Notes: generated by a model from the sequence alone, not told the origin. 44,267 nucleotides of DNA from Candidatus Anadelfobacter sociabilis (GCF_021811825.1 NZ_JAJBJC010000002.1:1-44267), one strand, 5' to 3'; shown: positions 35,402 through 44,267, counted from the first letter of the stretch. Program-made: numbers and translations.

Positions 35402-36820
35402 CTATACACCAAGATCGGGAAAAAAGAGCATTAATAATTCATCGAAATATCCACCATTTTTTATTTCTATCCTACCTTTAGGGTCTTGCAGAATTAAATG
35501 TAAACGTATTTTTTTTGTATCTTGGGTGAGTTTAGTTTTTAAAAATGTTTTGATTTCAGCTTTTTTTATATCATCTAATGTCTTCTTAGATTTAAATAAA
35601 TCCACATTGACACTCCCATCTCTATTATCAATAAAACCCTCACTACCAATTTGATTTAAAGAATCTCGCATAATTCTAAAGTAACAGTCGATCAGCTGCT
35701 CGTAATTTACAATATCGTTTTGTAAGTTCATATACTGCAACACATCTTCTTTCATAGTTACATCACCATCAAAATACAATTCAAAAATATTGCTTTTTAT
35801 TGCGCACATCTTTGCTTTAAAAAAATCTGTAGTAGTATTAAGAATATTGTATCTAACCTTACTCTCATCTGTTATATTTATTGATTGATCAGCGCTATTC
35901 TTCTTCCTATTATTATTATTATTATTATGTATAATATGCTGCTTAGAATTTTTGTCATTGAAAATAGTATCAGCATTATTATTAGCAATTTTTGTTTTAT
36001 TATTTAATATGTTTTCTTTTGATCTTATATCTAATGCGCAGTTAAAGTCGAAGATAAAATCCTCATCTTGAGTTTTTTCTGTGAATATATCGCTACATAC
36101 TTTAAATAATTTATTATCTTTGTTTAAGCTTAGCTTATTTAGTGTTATCAAGATATTATTTGACTTTCCATTATTAATTTGCGAATTACGTTTTGTATTG
36201 AATTCAATATTCTTTACGCTTAAATATTTTGAGTTATCTATAATTAAGTTTAATCCAGTAATAGAATAATCTATCTCTTTTATAAAACGTGAACCACCAA
36301 TATATTGTATCAAGTTGACTGATTTAAATTTTATCATATTTTGATAATTATCATCCCAAGTAAGAACGCTTTTTATATTCTTCTCTCCTATTTTTTTGAG
36401 ATTAATTATTAAATCATTAGGAAGAATTACATTGAAGTTATTTGAAAAAATATCGCTAATGATAATAATTCTATCAGTTATGCCACTTAATTTAAAGGAT
36501 GCATGATCAACAATAAATTGTGGAGAATATATTTCTGCTTTTAAATTCCAAAACTTCCAACCAAAATATTCAATATTTTTATACTCAATATTAATTGAAA
36601 AATTATTCATAATATCTTTTTGTGTTTCATGAATAATTTTTTCTATATGAGTAACATGTGCAAATCTAATACCGAGATAAGAAATGATTGAAAAAATAGG
36701 TATTATAATAGCTATTATAATACGCTTTTTTGATAAGATTTTTTTAAATAGAGATTCTTTGCGCGCTAATCTCTTATGAGCAAAATGTTTCTCTATTTTT
36801 GTATACTTTGTCTTAGACAT
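35402..36820 (-). CDS. DUF2125/AsmA-like envelope protein
   Basis: 472 residues from ATG 36820 (TTG 36853 would add 11). A basic N-terminus and one membrane helix (about residues 35-55, IIIAIIIPIFSIISYLGIRF) precede a large beta-rich periplasmic domain. The segment INIEYKNIEYFGWKFWNLKAEI matches the pattern of alphaproteobacterial DUF2125 proteins (a ...y..i...G.P..l..... entry), which is a moderate-confidence match. A low-complexity spacer around residues 290-320 is rich in Asn, encoded partly by an ATT trinucleotide run at 35911-35938, and may be slippage-prone. Function unknown; possibly membrane-lipid or envelope maintenance. Confidence 0.72.
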   Translation of the reverse strand: MSKTKYTKIEKHFAHKRLARKESLFKKILSKKRIIIAIIIPIFSIISYLGIRFAHVTHIEKIIHETQKDIMNNFSINIEYKNIEYFGWKFWNLKAEIYSPQFIVDHASFKLSGITDRIIIISDIFSNNFNVILPNDLIINLKKIGEKNIKSVLTWDDNYQNMIKFKSVNLIQYIGGSRFIKEIDYSITGLNLIIDNSKYLSVKNIEFNTKRNSQINNGKSNNILITLNKLSLNKDNKLFKVCSDIFTEKTQDEDFIFDFNCALDIRSKENILNNKTKIANNNADTIFNDKNSKQHIIHNNNNNNRKKNSADQSINITDESKVRYNILNTTTDFFKAKMCAIKSNIFELYFDGDVTMKEDVLQYMNLQNDIVNYEQLIDCYFRIMRDSLNQIGSEGFIDNRDGSVNVDLFKSKKTLDDIKKAEIKTFLKTKLTQDTKKIRLHLILQDPKGRIEIKNGGYFDELLMLFFPDLGV

Positions 36821-37047
36821 AAATCGCTTATTATTTGTACCGAATAATAACAAATGAACACAGCATGAGGTTAATTATAATAATATTAATACGCAAGAAT
36901 AAATCTCCAATTTTTTATTTATAGTAACAAAACAATTTCATTAAAACATATTTAAACGCATGTAATTTTCATATATTTCAATATCAAATAACACTACTAC
37001 AATTAAAATTTATTGCGATATAATAGGGGTTTTTCTTATAGAACGCT

Positions 37048-37839
37048 CTAATATATTGCTACTGTACGCGCAATAGCGAATACATTAACAGATTTTGCAG
37101 CTCCTTCAATCATTAAAATTTTTGCACATTCATTTACTGTAGCACTAGTTGTTACTACATCATCTATTAACAATATTCTTTGATCTTCAATTTTATTCTT
37201 GAATTTATTGTTTATACTAAAAATACCTTCCACATTATTCCACCTATCTTGCATGCTTTTCTTATTTTGGCTTATAACGTTTTTTGTTCTAATTAGTGCA
37301 TCTTGTATCATCATTTTATCAATTGTCTTTGAAAGAAGTGCGGTCAATACCGCAGACTGATTATACCTTCTTATCATAAGTTTTCTTCTATGCAGTGGTA
37401 CTGGAACTATTATATCTATCTTATCTGCTATCTGATTATATAGCAAAAGTAACCATTTCACGAAGATCTTACATAATTTTAAATCATCATTATATTTAAA
37501 ATTTTTGATTAGATGTTTTATTGCCCAATTCTCATATTCAAATACTGCTCTTATATTTTTGTAATATATCTTCCTAGTTTGTGTTCGACAAACATTGCAT
37601 ATCATATATGTTTCAATTGTTTTTGTATTATTTTCATTTATTACTTTGCTTTGAATAAAAAAATCCATAGCTAAATTAGGAGCGAGTGGGGAGCCGCATT
37701 TATTGCAAATTGGTAAGGTAATAAACTTTAACTTATTCCAACAATCAACGCAAAGCGCTTGTCCGCTAATATTTAAGATGAATATGTCACATAAAACGCA
37801 ACGTCGTGGAAGAAGTATGTCTATTAGCCAATTTATCAC
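37048..37839 (-). CDS. comF: ComF-family phosphoribosyltransferase-like protein
   Basis: 263 residues with a GTG start. The N-terminal zinc-ribbon-like part has Cys pairs (RRCVLC, LCVDC, CNKCG, CNVC). The C-terminal PRTase domain has IIVPVPLHRRKLMIRRYNQSAVL near residue 145 and the PRPP-binding loop ILLIDDVVTTSATVNECA near 228. ComF/GntX proteins are linked to DNA uptake in naturally competent bacteria and are widely kept in intracellular alphaproteobacteria, where the role is unclear. Confidence 0.9.
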   Translation of the reverse strand: MINWLIDILLPRRCVLCDIFILNISGQALCVDCWNKLKFITLPICNKCGSPLAPNLAMDFFIQSKVINENNTKTIETYMICNVCRTQTRKIYYKNIRAVFEYENWAIKHLIKNFKYNDDLKLCKIFVKWLLLLYNQIADKIDIIVPVPLHRRKLMIRRYNQSAVLTALLSKTIDKMMIQDALIRTKNVISQNKKSMQDRWNNVEGIFSINNKFKNKIEDQRILLIDDVVTTSATVNECAKILMIEGAAKSVNVFAIARTVAIY

Positions 37840-38000
37840 TCTTTTTTAGATATAGCTTAAGATTAATGATGAGTATTTATGCAATAACAATAAATACAAA
37901 TATGTATAAGACCATATTATTTAATGAGCAATTTAAAAAATCCATTGTATAGATTTAAATCTATTTAAATTACCTACTTTAATTATTTTACCTAATTTAA

Positions 38001-39272
38001 TTATCTTTCTATTAATAATTTGTCGTAGATTCTCAGCAATTCATTATATTTAGCTGTTCTGTCAGTTCTAGAAACTGAGCCAGCTTTAATATAGGTACTT
38101 CCAAATGCAACAGCAAGATGTGCTATAGATACATCTTCTGTTTCGCCAGAACGATGTGATATAATTGTCTTATAACCATTACTTGTTGCTAATTTTACAG
38201 TGTTGATTGTTTCGCTCAATGTTCCTACTTGATTAGGTTTAATAATTACTGCATTTGCTATATTGTTACTAATTCCTTCTTGAAGCATTTTTTCATTAGT
38301 GACGAATATATCATCTCCTACTAATTGAATATCGCATTTCATATTAGCAGTTATTTGTTTCCATCCATCAAAATCATTTTCTGCTAATGGATCTTCTATT
38401 GAGATAATAGGATATTTTTTCATAAGAGTTTTATAATAAGTTATTAGTTGAGAAGAAGAAAAATCTTTATTACCTTTCATTACGTATAAATCATCACCTT
38501 TATAAAAATCTGATGCAGCGGCATCTATTGCTAATTTTACTTCATCAAATCCATATCCAGCGGATAATATTGCTGAAGATATTATATGTAATGCATCTTC
38601 TGATGAGGATATATGTGGTGCAAAACCACCTTCATCACCAACATTTGTACTAAGTCCTAGTATTTTTAACTCATTGCGTAAAGAATAAAAAACTTCACTG
38701 GCAATTCTAATGCGATCTTTTATCGAATCGCCAACAATTGGAATTATCATAAATTCTTGTAGGTCCAGACCATTATCAGCATGTTTCCCACCATTAACTA
38801 TATTAATCATGGGCAATAGGTGATTAAGATTTGTCATATAATTGCAATTCTGCGGATTATATATGCTGCCTATATACTCAAAAAGCTCAATGTTATGTGC
38901 ATTTGCCTGTGCCTTAGCAAATGCCATAGATACAGCTAGTAGTGTGTTAGCGCCTAAGTTAGATTTATCAGGTGTACCATCCATTTTTATTAGCATTTCA
39001 TCTAAAGCTTTTTGATTTGCAAAACTTTTTCCCATACAATGTGATGCTACTATATCATTTACATTTTTTACTGCATTTAATACACCAAAGCCATGATAAC
39101 GTTGTCCCCCATCTCTCAATTCATGTGCTTCTTTACTTCCAACAGAGGCTCCGCTAGGTACTGATGCTCTACCAAAACCATTATTTTCTTTTAAACTAAT
39201 ATCAACCTCAATTGTTGGTTTTGCCCTACTATCAAGAATTTCTCTGGCTCTTATAGATTTTATAGTATTCAT
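38001..39272 (-). CDS. eno: Enolase
   Basis: 423 residues. It interconverts 2-phosphoglycerate and PEP. Visible: ASVPSGASVGSKEAHELRDG near residue 36 (Val replaces the usual Thr in GAST), metal- and substrate-site pieces NGGKHADNGLDLQEF near 158 and SIEDPLAENDFDGW near 285, VGDDIFVTN near 313, VIIKPNQVGTLSET near 335 (catalytic Lys), and SHRSGETED near 368. Complete. With PpsR it suggests retained PEP/pyruvate metabolism. Transcribed after eptA, 85 bp apart. Confidence 0.96.
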   Translation of the reverse strand: MNTIKSIRAREILDSRAKPTIEVDISLKENNGFGRASVPSGASVGSKEAHELRDGGQRYHGFGVLNAVKNVNDIVASHCMGKSFANQKALDEMLIKMDGTPDKSNLGANTLLAVSMAFAKAQANAHNIELFEYIGSIYNPQNCNYMTNLNHLLPMINIVNGGKHADNGLDLQEFMIIPIVGDSIKDRIRIASEVFYSLRNELKILGLSTNVGDEGGFAPHISSSEDALHIISSAILSAGYGFDEVKLAIDAAASDFYKGDDLYVMKGNKDFSSSQLITYYKTLMKKYPIISIEDPLAENDFDGWKQITANMKCDIQLVGDDIFVTNEKMLQEGISNNIANAVIIKPNQVGTLSETINTVKLATSNGYKTIISHRSGETEDVSIAHLAVAFGSTYIKAGSVSRTDRTAKYNELLRIYDKLLIER

Positions 39273-39357
39273 ATATACTTACTGCTAATAAAGTACTATC
39301 ATTAAAATGATATATTGTTATCATCTTGCGAGACTTGAGTATTGTGTAATTTTATTT

Positions 39358-41019
39358 TTACTCATTCATTATTTCACATTGTTTAAAGATATTTAAATTA
39401 TCATCTCTATCTTGTGTTTCAATTCTAAGTAGACCTAATACAGTATGGAACACATTATCTTGTGATATATCTTTATTTGTTGTTTTCCTATTCGCTACAT
39501 CTTTCATACATAATTTATTAATTCTATGTGATTTAGCAAAACTATCATTTATCCAAACTATCATTGGTACAAGTCGCTGTTCCTTAGGTGCTATAAGCAA
39601 TGGCCATCCATGCAGATAAATTCTATTCTCACCTAGCGACTCACCATGATCACTAATGTATATTATAAGGACATCGGATTTTATTTCTTTCATAGATGAT
39701 ATAAGATTGAAGAGAAAATAGTCTAGATATAATATCGTATTATCATATGCATTTATAACTTCCTCTCTAGTACAAGATAAAAAATCACTAGTACTGCAGA
39801 AGGGTGAAAATTTTTTAAATTCAGTTGGTACACGTTCATAATAAGCGGGACCATGACTCCCTATAGTGTGTAAGACAATAAATGTATTCTCTTTGCTCAT
39901 ATCTTGTTTTAATGTTTCAAGTATGTTAAAGAATTGTGCATCATAGCTTTTTTTATTTGGTAAATCCTGATATGCATGTCGTCTAGCTACTCCGTAGCTA
40001 TCTTGATTGTTGTCATACCATTTTATTGCAAATCCAACTTTTGCTGCCACATCTAATAGATTTGTTATATTGTCTGAATTATCTGGATTAAATTCATCAC
40101 TCTTTAGTTTAGAAAATATACAAGGAACTGAATGCGCAGTAGATGTACCGCATGATAACACATCTTTTATTACAACGAGATCTTGTACCTTTTCCAGTAA
40201 TGGGTTAGTTTTGCGTTGATAACCATTGAGTGACATATTACCAGAACGTGTAGATTCGCCTATAACAAAAATCACATTAACAGGTTTCTCATTTTTTGCT
40301 AAAAAACTGCTAACCCTAGCATGATTACAAAAAAACGGTTTATTTTTAATATGTAATTTAGCCTTGATAATACTAGAGCCCGCAGCAAATATGTTAAGTG
40401 GAACTACCTTAAATCTCAAGCGTGAATCTTCTCCATTTTTTCTAAAAAAACCTATTATGTCTTTAGAGTTAAAGCTAAATAAAGCTAATATTAGCAATAA
40501 TGCTATAAATATTCTACCAGAATAAAATCCCACGTATTTAAAAAAAGATCGTTCAAATTTTATTTTTACACAATAAAAAATTAGTACTAAAGGGAAAATT
40601 ATTTTAGGTACTACAGCAATAAAAAACCTAAATGTTAACAGCTCTAATACTTCTTTTACATCAGTATTGATTACATTGAGCATCATCGACTTATCTAATA
40701 TCACTCCATAATCACTCATATAATAGTTTGCTATAATTGATGCGATGAGAAGTGTACTAAGCAAAATTCTCCATAAATAAGGTATTATTAGAAAAGAGCA
40801 AAAAGAGAAATTCATGATGATCATAGTCATCACCATTTGAATTTTTATAAGTGTAGTTGTTTTGACTGCATCTAAAAATTGCCAAAATATGTTGTTTGCA
40901 ATCAGAAGTAGATATATAGAAATCACTATGGAAGCTAGAGTTGGGGATATATAAAAACGCATAGATTTAGCGTGTACTTTTATAGAAAAAATTTCTTTAA
41001 AGGTCTTAATTATATGCAT
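39358..41019 (-). CDS. eptA: Phosphoethanolamine transferase, EptA/sulfatase family
   Basis: 553 residues. Five N-terminal membrane helices (about residues 20-190) precede a periplasmic alkaline-phosphatase-fold domain that moves phosphoethanolamine from phosphatidylethanolamine to lipid A or core sugars. FVIGESTRSGNMSLNGY (near 250) supplies the metal Glu, and CGTSTAHSVPC (near 295) the phospho-acceptor Thr; YISDHGESLGE (near 450) the metal Asp/His, with a further His in LHGWP. Several Cys are typical of the disulfide-stabilised EptA domain. Target (lipid A versus other glycans) is not deducible. Consistent with lpxC in the window. Confidence 0.9.
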   Translation of the reverse strand: MHIIKTFKEIFSIKVHAKSMRFYISPTLASIVISIYLLLIANNIFWQFLDAVKTTTLIKIQMVMTMIIMNFSFCSFLIIPYLWRILLSTLLIASIIANYYMSDYGVILDKSMMLNVINTDVKEVLELLTFRFFIAVVPKIIFPLVLIFYCVKIKFERSFFKYVGFYSGRIFIALLLILALFSFNSKDIIGFFRKNGEDSRLRFKVVPLNIFAAGSSIIKAKLHIKNKPFFCNHARVSSFLAKNEKPVNVIFVIGESTRSGNMSLNGYQRKTNPLLEKVQDLVVIKDVLSCGTSTAHSVPCIFSKLKSDEFNPDNSDNITNLLDVAAKVGFAIKWYDNNQDSYGVARRHAYQDLPNKKSYDAQFFNILETLKQDMSKENTFIVLHTIGSHGPAYYERVPTEFKKFSPFCSTSDFLSCTREEVINAYDNTILYLDYFLFNLISSMKEIKSDVLIIYISDHGESLGENRIYLHGWPLLIAPKEQRLVPMIVWINDSFAKSHRINKLCMKDVANRKTTNKDISQDNVFHTVLGLLRIETQDRDDNLNIFKQCEIMNE

Positions 41020-41444
41020 AACTACAATACTCTTTTATCAATTTATAAGTGAATTCAAATAATATGTAAGCAACATCAGTAACCCGCTAAGTACGATAAG
41101 TACAATTACGCAAATCAATATTTCAGCTAGTTAATTTTAGTTAGTTAAATTTCGATAAAGATACTCAATTGCATAAATCTAGCAATACATTTTTAGTATA
41201 AAGCGATTGAAAATTTAATAATTGCAAAGTAGCTAACATATAGCACAACCAATTATACAAATTTACTAGCATAATTATCACACTTCATGCATTATTCACT
41301 AATTAGTACTTATAAAAGTACTTATAAAAATTTCTATTGCTTCCTCTTGACAGTGTTGATAGTTAGAATTAATATGGTCGGATGTTGTTAGAGTTTAATA
41401 TATCTAATTATAAGTTGTCAGATTTTGTGATTAATTGAGAATAT
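41020..41444. other. eptA-rpsP divergent spacer
   Basis: 425 bp without genes. The rpsP promoter at 41347-41375 is the only strong signal; a TAATTAGTACTTATAAAAGTACTTAT-type direct repeat of AGTACTTATAAAA occurs near 41307-41330. Confidence 0.5.
41347..41375 (+). promoter_or_regulatory. rpsP promoter
   Basis: Perfect -35 TTGACA (41347-41352), 17 bp, TAATAT (41370-41375); start near 41382, about 63 bases before the ATG. Confidence 0.55.
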
Positions 41445-41693
41445 ATGGCTATAAAAATAAGATTGGCTAGAGGGGGCGCTAAAAAAAAACCTTTTTATCG
41501 TATTGTTGTTGCTGATGCAAGGGCTCCGCGCGATGGAAGGTTTATAGCGAAGCTAGGCACTTATAACCCACTGTTACCCAAGTATAGTGGTGCTCGTGTT
41601 GTATATGATAGATCTAAGGTTGCTTATTGGCTTGGTGTTGGTGCAAAGATGACTAAAGTGGTTGAACGGATACTTAAGCTAGAAGTAGTGTAA
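41445..41693 (+). CDS. rpsP: 30S ribosomal protein S16
   Basis: 82 residues. Begins [24 protein letters not shown] and continues [15 protein letters not shown], the full S16 signature. It assists 30S assembly. The usual rimM-trmD-rplS followers of the S16 operon are absent; mreC follows instead. Confidence 0.98.
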   Translation: MAIKIRLARGGAKKKPFYRIVVADARAPRDGRFIAKLGTYNPLLPKYSGARVVYDRSKVAYWLGVGAKMTKVVERILKLEVV

Positions 41694-41820
41694 TTGCAGT
41701 ATTTGTTTTTGTTGTTGTATTTATATTTCTTGTTTAGTGATTAGTTGCTTTTCTTTAAATTCTCTAAGTTGACTATTCTCTTTATTGCAGATATGAGAAT
41801 CATTTTTTCAATTTTGTCTG

Positions 41821-42822
41821 ATGGAAAAAAGGGAAAAAAGGATCAGTAGGGTGGATGTAGCAAAAAAATATTTCATGAAAGAAAGATTTTATTTGTATCT
41901 GAGTATCTTATTTGGTAGGGGTGCAGTAAAGTTTTTGTTGATTGTTTTTTCTGTATCTGTGTTCTTTGCTTTTGAAAATACGTACTACAAAAAGAATAGT
42001 ACATTTCATTCTGGAAATATAAGTACTATCGCTTCAATGTTCTATGGGGTAATATCTCGCCCATTCTATATGCTCAACGAATACTATTCATCTTTTGTAG
42101 ATAAGTTCAGTAGATGGCATTATCAAGAAGATGTCAAATTGCTGGTAGAACAAAAAATATCTCTTGAAGATAAAGTTGCTGTTTTGGATGGAGAAAATAA
42201 GCAATTAAGGCAATTAGCACATTTTATTAGCACTCCTCAAGGATTTGAATTTGTTAGTGCTAGAGTGACCAAGGCGATAATGCACAATGGAGATCGTGCT
42301 TTTGTTATCAACATAGGTAAAAAACATGGAATTGATTTAGGATGTATCGTAACTAATGAAACAAATATAGTAGGAAGAGTTTATGAAGTTGATGAATACT
42401 CATCCATTATTATTCCAATAACAGAAAAAAGATTCACAATTCCAGCCATAGTATTATCAACTGGCCAAAATTTTATTGCGACTGGAGCAGGTAGTGATAG
42501 ATTGATGAAGATTCATTATATCAATAATGATAATACCAAAAATAATAATAGTAATATAGGAAAAAACTTGCAAACTGATAACAGTAGAGCTGAAAGTGAT
42601 GATAATAATCACGTCAATGAGAAATATAATAATGAAATTATTGCAGCAAAAGAGGGGGATCTTGTCGTTACTTATGGTCAGATAGGTATTATTCCTCATG
42701 GCATAACGATTGGACGCATACACTTTATTCGTGATATACCATTTGTAAAACTATCTGAACGATGTCAAATTAGGTATTTAGTAAAAATTTTTTTCGAATC
42801 CAAAGATACAAAAAGTCACTGA
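41821..42822 (+). CDS. mreC: Rod-shape-determining protein MreC
   Basis: 333 residues. One membrane helix (about 36-51, VKFLLIVFSVSVFFAF), a coiled coil (about 100-130, VEQKISLEDKVAVLDGENKQL) and a periplasmic beta-domain with VTKAIMHNGDRAFVINIGKKHGIDLGCIVTNETNIVGRVYEV (about 147-190). It links MreB to the elongation machinery for lateral wall growth. An Asn/Asp-rich insertion at about 236-270 is unusual and looks disordered. mreB and mreD are not adjacent. Ends in TGA. Confidence 0.92.
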   Translation: MEKREKRISRVDVAKKYFMKERFYLYLSILFGRGAVKFLLIVFSVSVFFAFENTYYKKNSTFHSGNISTIASMFYGVISRPFYMLNEYYSSFVDKFSRWHYQEDVKLLVEQKISLEDKVAVLDGENKQLRQLAHFISTPQGFEFVSARVTKAIMHNGDRAFVINIGKKHGIDLGCIVTNETNIVGRVYEVDEYSSIIIPITEKRFTIPAIVLSTGQNFIATGAGSDRLMKIHYINNDNTKNNNSNIGKNLQTDNSRAESDDNNHVNEKYNNEIIAAKEGDLVVTYGQIGIIPHGITIGRIHFIRDIPFVKLSERCQIRYLVKIFFESKDTKSH

Positions 42823-43362
42823 CAAAGCATTTATACGTATTGAATTGCTAAGCAATACAAAATATTGCTTTCATCTATGAATCACAAAAATCTAAAGATC
42901 CAATATTTACTCACAACATCTAGAAAAAAATGAGCTTAAGCCACATGAAAATAGCTTATATCGGTCAATCACTTTATGAATATTAAATTGTTACATATAT
43001 ACCTATATATTCTTGATAGATATAATATATTGCCTCATTTCTGATACTGTTATTCTTGCTCTTGATTTTTACTAGTATTATTAACGATTTATATATCTCT
43101 ATCAAACTCATTTATTACTAATCTAAAAATTGAATTTGGTATCAATGCTCTTTTTTTGTGGTAAAAGTATAATAAGGAATTCCAATTTCTATTCTAGCAT
43201 CAATTCCTCTCACCTATAAGTAAATGTTTTGATTGTATTGAGGTTATTAGCTGCAATGATTGTATATGATAATCATTGTTGATATGATAATCCAAAGCTT
43301 CAATGAGGAAATTTATAGCTCTCATGTTAGTACTGTAGCAAATTCCTTTCATTACTGCATAG
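42823..43362. other. Decayed region after mreC
   Basis: No intact frame. A minus-strand frame 43200-43454 (84 codons from a TTG) overlaps the DUF305-like remnant on the plus strand; neither is convincing as a live gene. Confidence 0.45.
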
Positions 43363-43527
43363 TTTGCTGCAAGTAACGAAGATTCAAAAAATCTCACAAA
43401 AGCTCTACCTTCTATGGATACAGAAAACGCAGATTTTGAGGAAAGAGTAGTCAATCTTGCAAAAAAGTATCTTCACTCTAACACTACTGACCCCAAGATA
43501 AAAAGACTTGCTGAGAATATCTTGTGA
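43363..43527 (+). pseudogene. Possible remnant of a DUF305-like protein
   Basis: 54 open codons end with ...NLAKKYLHSNTTDPKIKRLAENIL and a TGA, followed in frame by ADEEYQ, another TGA and KRKALIY. The spacing of A..YL....DP.IK.LAENI resembles the C-terminal half of DUF305 (a helical, metal-resistance-associated domain), a weak resemblance. The competing minus-strand frame leaves the coding strand unsettled. Confidence 0.3.
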
Positions 43528-43654
43528 GCAGATGAAGAATATCAATGAAAGCGTAAAGCCCTCATATACAGTTCTACATCAGATCAAACTAGTTTTAATT
43601 AAGAGCTACACTTTGTCTAGCGCCATATGTACGAAGCATTTAAATCGCATGTAG

Positions 43655-44035
43655 TCATACTGCACTCCAATTTATAATTTTTGCTAAGAATTTATCTAAT
43701 GCTATAACTGTTATATCATTATCAATACTATATTTATCTTCCCCGCCATAAATAACAAATTTATAAGAAGCTTTTGTATCTACGATACTTTGATAAAACC
43801 CTCTGGTAATTTTTGGTACTAAACCGTATTTTATTCTATAGCCCAAATTTCACTCGTGCTAAATTTAAGTAATAAAGCAATTTCAGCTCCAGCAGCAGTA
43901 CGATAAAAATATGACTCCGTACTAGAGGTAAAATACTGCGAATATTTCCAATACAAAGCCTTCCCAGCTTTTTCCTAATATTGGATTAGATAACAAAGAA
44001 TTATTATCGTCTACAGCTAAAGCGAGATAAAAATG
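43655..44035 (-). pseudogene. Frameshifted AAA_14/DUF4143 ATPase remnant
   Basis: Minus-strand pieces in successive frames rebuild the C-terminal DUF4143 domain: LLSNPILGKSWEGFVLE (about 43934-43984) stopped by a TAG and shifted, then YFYRTAAGAEIALLLKF and EIWAIE (about 43846-43914), then KITRGFYQSIVDTKASYKFV and DITVIALDKFL in a third frame ending at 43655. The family motif GAEIDLVL has Ala for Asp here. The N-terminal AAA domain is missing, replaced at its edge by a pentanucleotide repeat. Such ATPases are common, often horizontally moved, accessory genes in Rickettsiales. Confidence 0.75.
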
Positions 44036-44050
44036 GTATACGGCAGGAAT

Positions 44051-44075
44051 GTGATGTGATGTGATATGATATGAT
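44051..44075. repeat. Pentanucleotide tandem repeat
   Basis: Three GTGAT units followed by two ATGAT units, five in all. It sits between the ATPase remnant and the transposase start. Confidence 0.75.
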
Positions 44076-44109
44076 ATTATTTAATCATCAAGAATTAAAG
44101 TAATATCGG

Positions 44110-44267
44110 ATGACGTATCCAAGTAGTTTTCGCAAGAAAGTATTAACTATAAAAGAGAAAGAAAAATTATCATTTATAGAGATTGCAGGACGTTTCAGTT
44201 TATCTAAAACTACAATTTTTAAGTGGAGCAAAAGGCTAGATCCGCAAAAACATAGGAATAAGCAACC
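44110..44267 (+). mobile_element. IS630-type transposase, N-terminal part (cut by window)
   Basis: From ATG 44110 the frame runs to the window end without a stop: MTYPSSFRKKVLTIKEKEKL, then IEIAGRFSLSKTTIFKWSKR. RKKVLTIKEKEKL.F.E.A..F..SK.TI..W is the helix-turn-helix start of IS630-family transposases of the kind abundant in Rickettsiales. The catalytic DDE domain would lie outside the window, so intactness is unknown. The inverted repeat of the element was not identified. Confidence 0.85.

Noticed and set aside
43200-43454. 84-codon minus-strand ORF
   Set aside because: TTG start, no family, overlaps a plus-strand remnant with protein-like periodicity; left undecided and not called as a gene.
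43501-43600. UGA read as tryptophan (recoded genetic code)
   Set aside because: trpS and mreC end at TGA in normal positions and the tRNA-Trp anticodon is CCA; the in-frame TGAs occur only in a decayed stretch.
1-44267. CRISPR array, rRNA genes, prophage or toxin-antitoxin cluster
   Set aside because: No regularly spaced direct repeats, rRNA signatures or phage structural genes were seen.

Overview
The window looks like a chromosomal segment of a strongly AT-rich, genome-reduced alphaproteobacterium, most likely a member of the Rickettsiales. The grounds are the very AT-rich composition (judged by eye, not computed), the long decayed intergenic stretches, RNase III with Asn at one usually acidic active-site position, a stand-alone IspF, a PpsR-type regulator, and single scattered tRNA genes. 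IspF (MEP isoprenoid pathway) together with LpxC and an EptA-type phosphoethanolamine transferase (lipid A) plus Ddl, Slt and MreC (peptidoglycan and cell shape) argues against Rickettsia proper, which lacks the MEP pathway, and against Anaplasmataceae, which lack LPS. A Midichloriaceae-like or early-branching lineage would fit. This placement is inference.

Layout. 1-5.3 kb: hisS (3' end cut by the window edge) divergent from ddl, a BON-domain lipoprotein, a 0.95-kb gap, and a two-gene minus-strand unit of unknown function (a CxxC membrane protein and a helical partner). 5.3-11 kb: a 556-residue coiled-coil/11-mer-repeat protein, an OmpR-type response regulator, an anchored extracytoplasmic protein, tRNA-Trp(CCA), ppsR, and a stand-alone PAS protein. 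11-15 kb: nhaA, ispF, greA and rnc. 15-18 kb: a 722-residue lineage-specific protein and a doubtful small membrane ORF. 18-22.7 kb: folC, gpsA and an Slt-type lytic transglycosylase. 22.7-24.3 kb: a long gap with a GC-rich patch. 24.3-29.6 kb: a thioredoxin-fold protein, a 5'-nucleotidase, tRNA-Pro(TGG), rluC and lpxC (convergent, overlapping by 3 bases). 29.6-34 kb: a candidate small RNA, pal, a HAD-hydrolase remnant, acpP, trpS and tRNA-Leu(CAG). 34-41 kb: decayed sequence, then a minus-strand cluster eptA-eno-comF-DUF2125-like. 41-44.3 kb: rpsP, mreC, then a decayed accessory end with an AAA/DUF4143 ATPase pseudogene, a pentanucleotide repeat and the start of an IS630-type transposase.

Most genes are housekeeping: translation (HisS, TrpS, S16, RluC, three tRNAs), RNA processing and transcription (RNase III, GreA), envelope (Ddl, Slt, MreC, LpxC, EptA, Pal), lipid (AcpP, GpsA), folate (FolC), isoprenoid (IspF) and central carbon metabolism (Eno, PpsR). 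The least explained parts are the 4.07-5.25 kb gene pair, the two large lineage-specific proteins, the hairpin RNA near 30.2 kb that carries two CCTCC motifs behind a near-consensus promoter, and the operator-like inverted repeats upstream of acpP, tRNA-Pro and the 722-residue protein. Many real genes here lack an obvious Shine-Dalgarno, so several starts are uncertain; starts were chosen by family N-terminus and nearest ATG.
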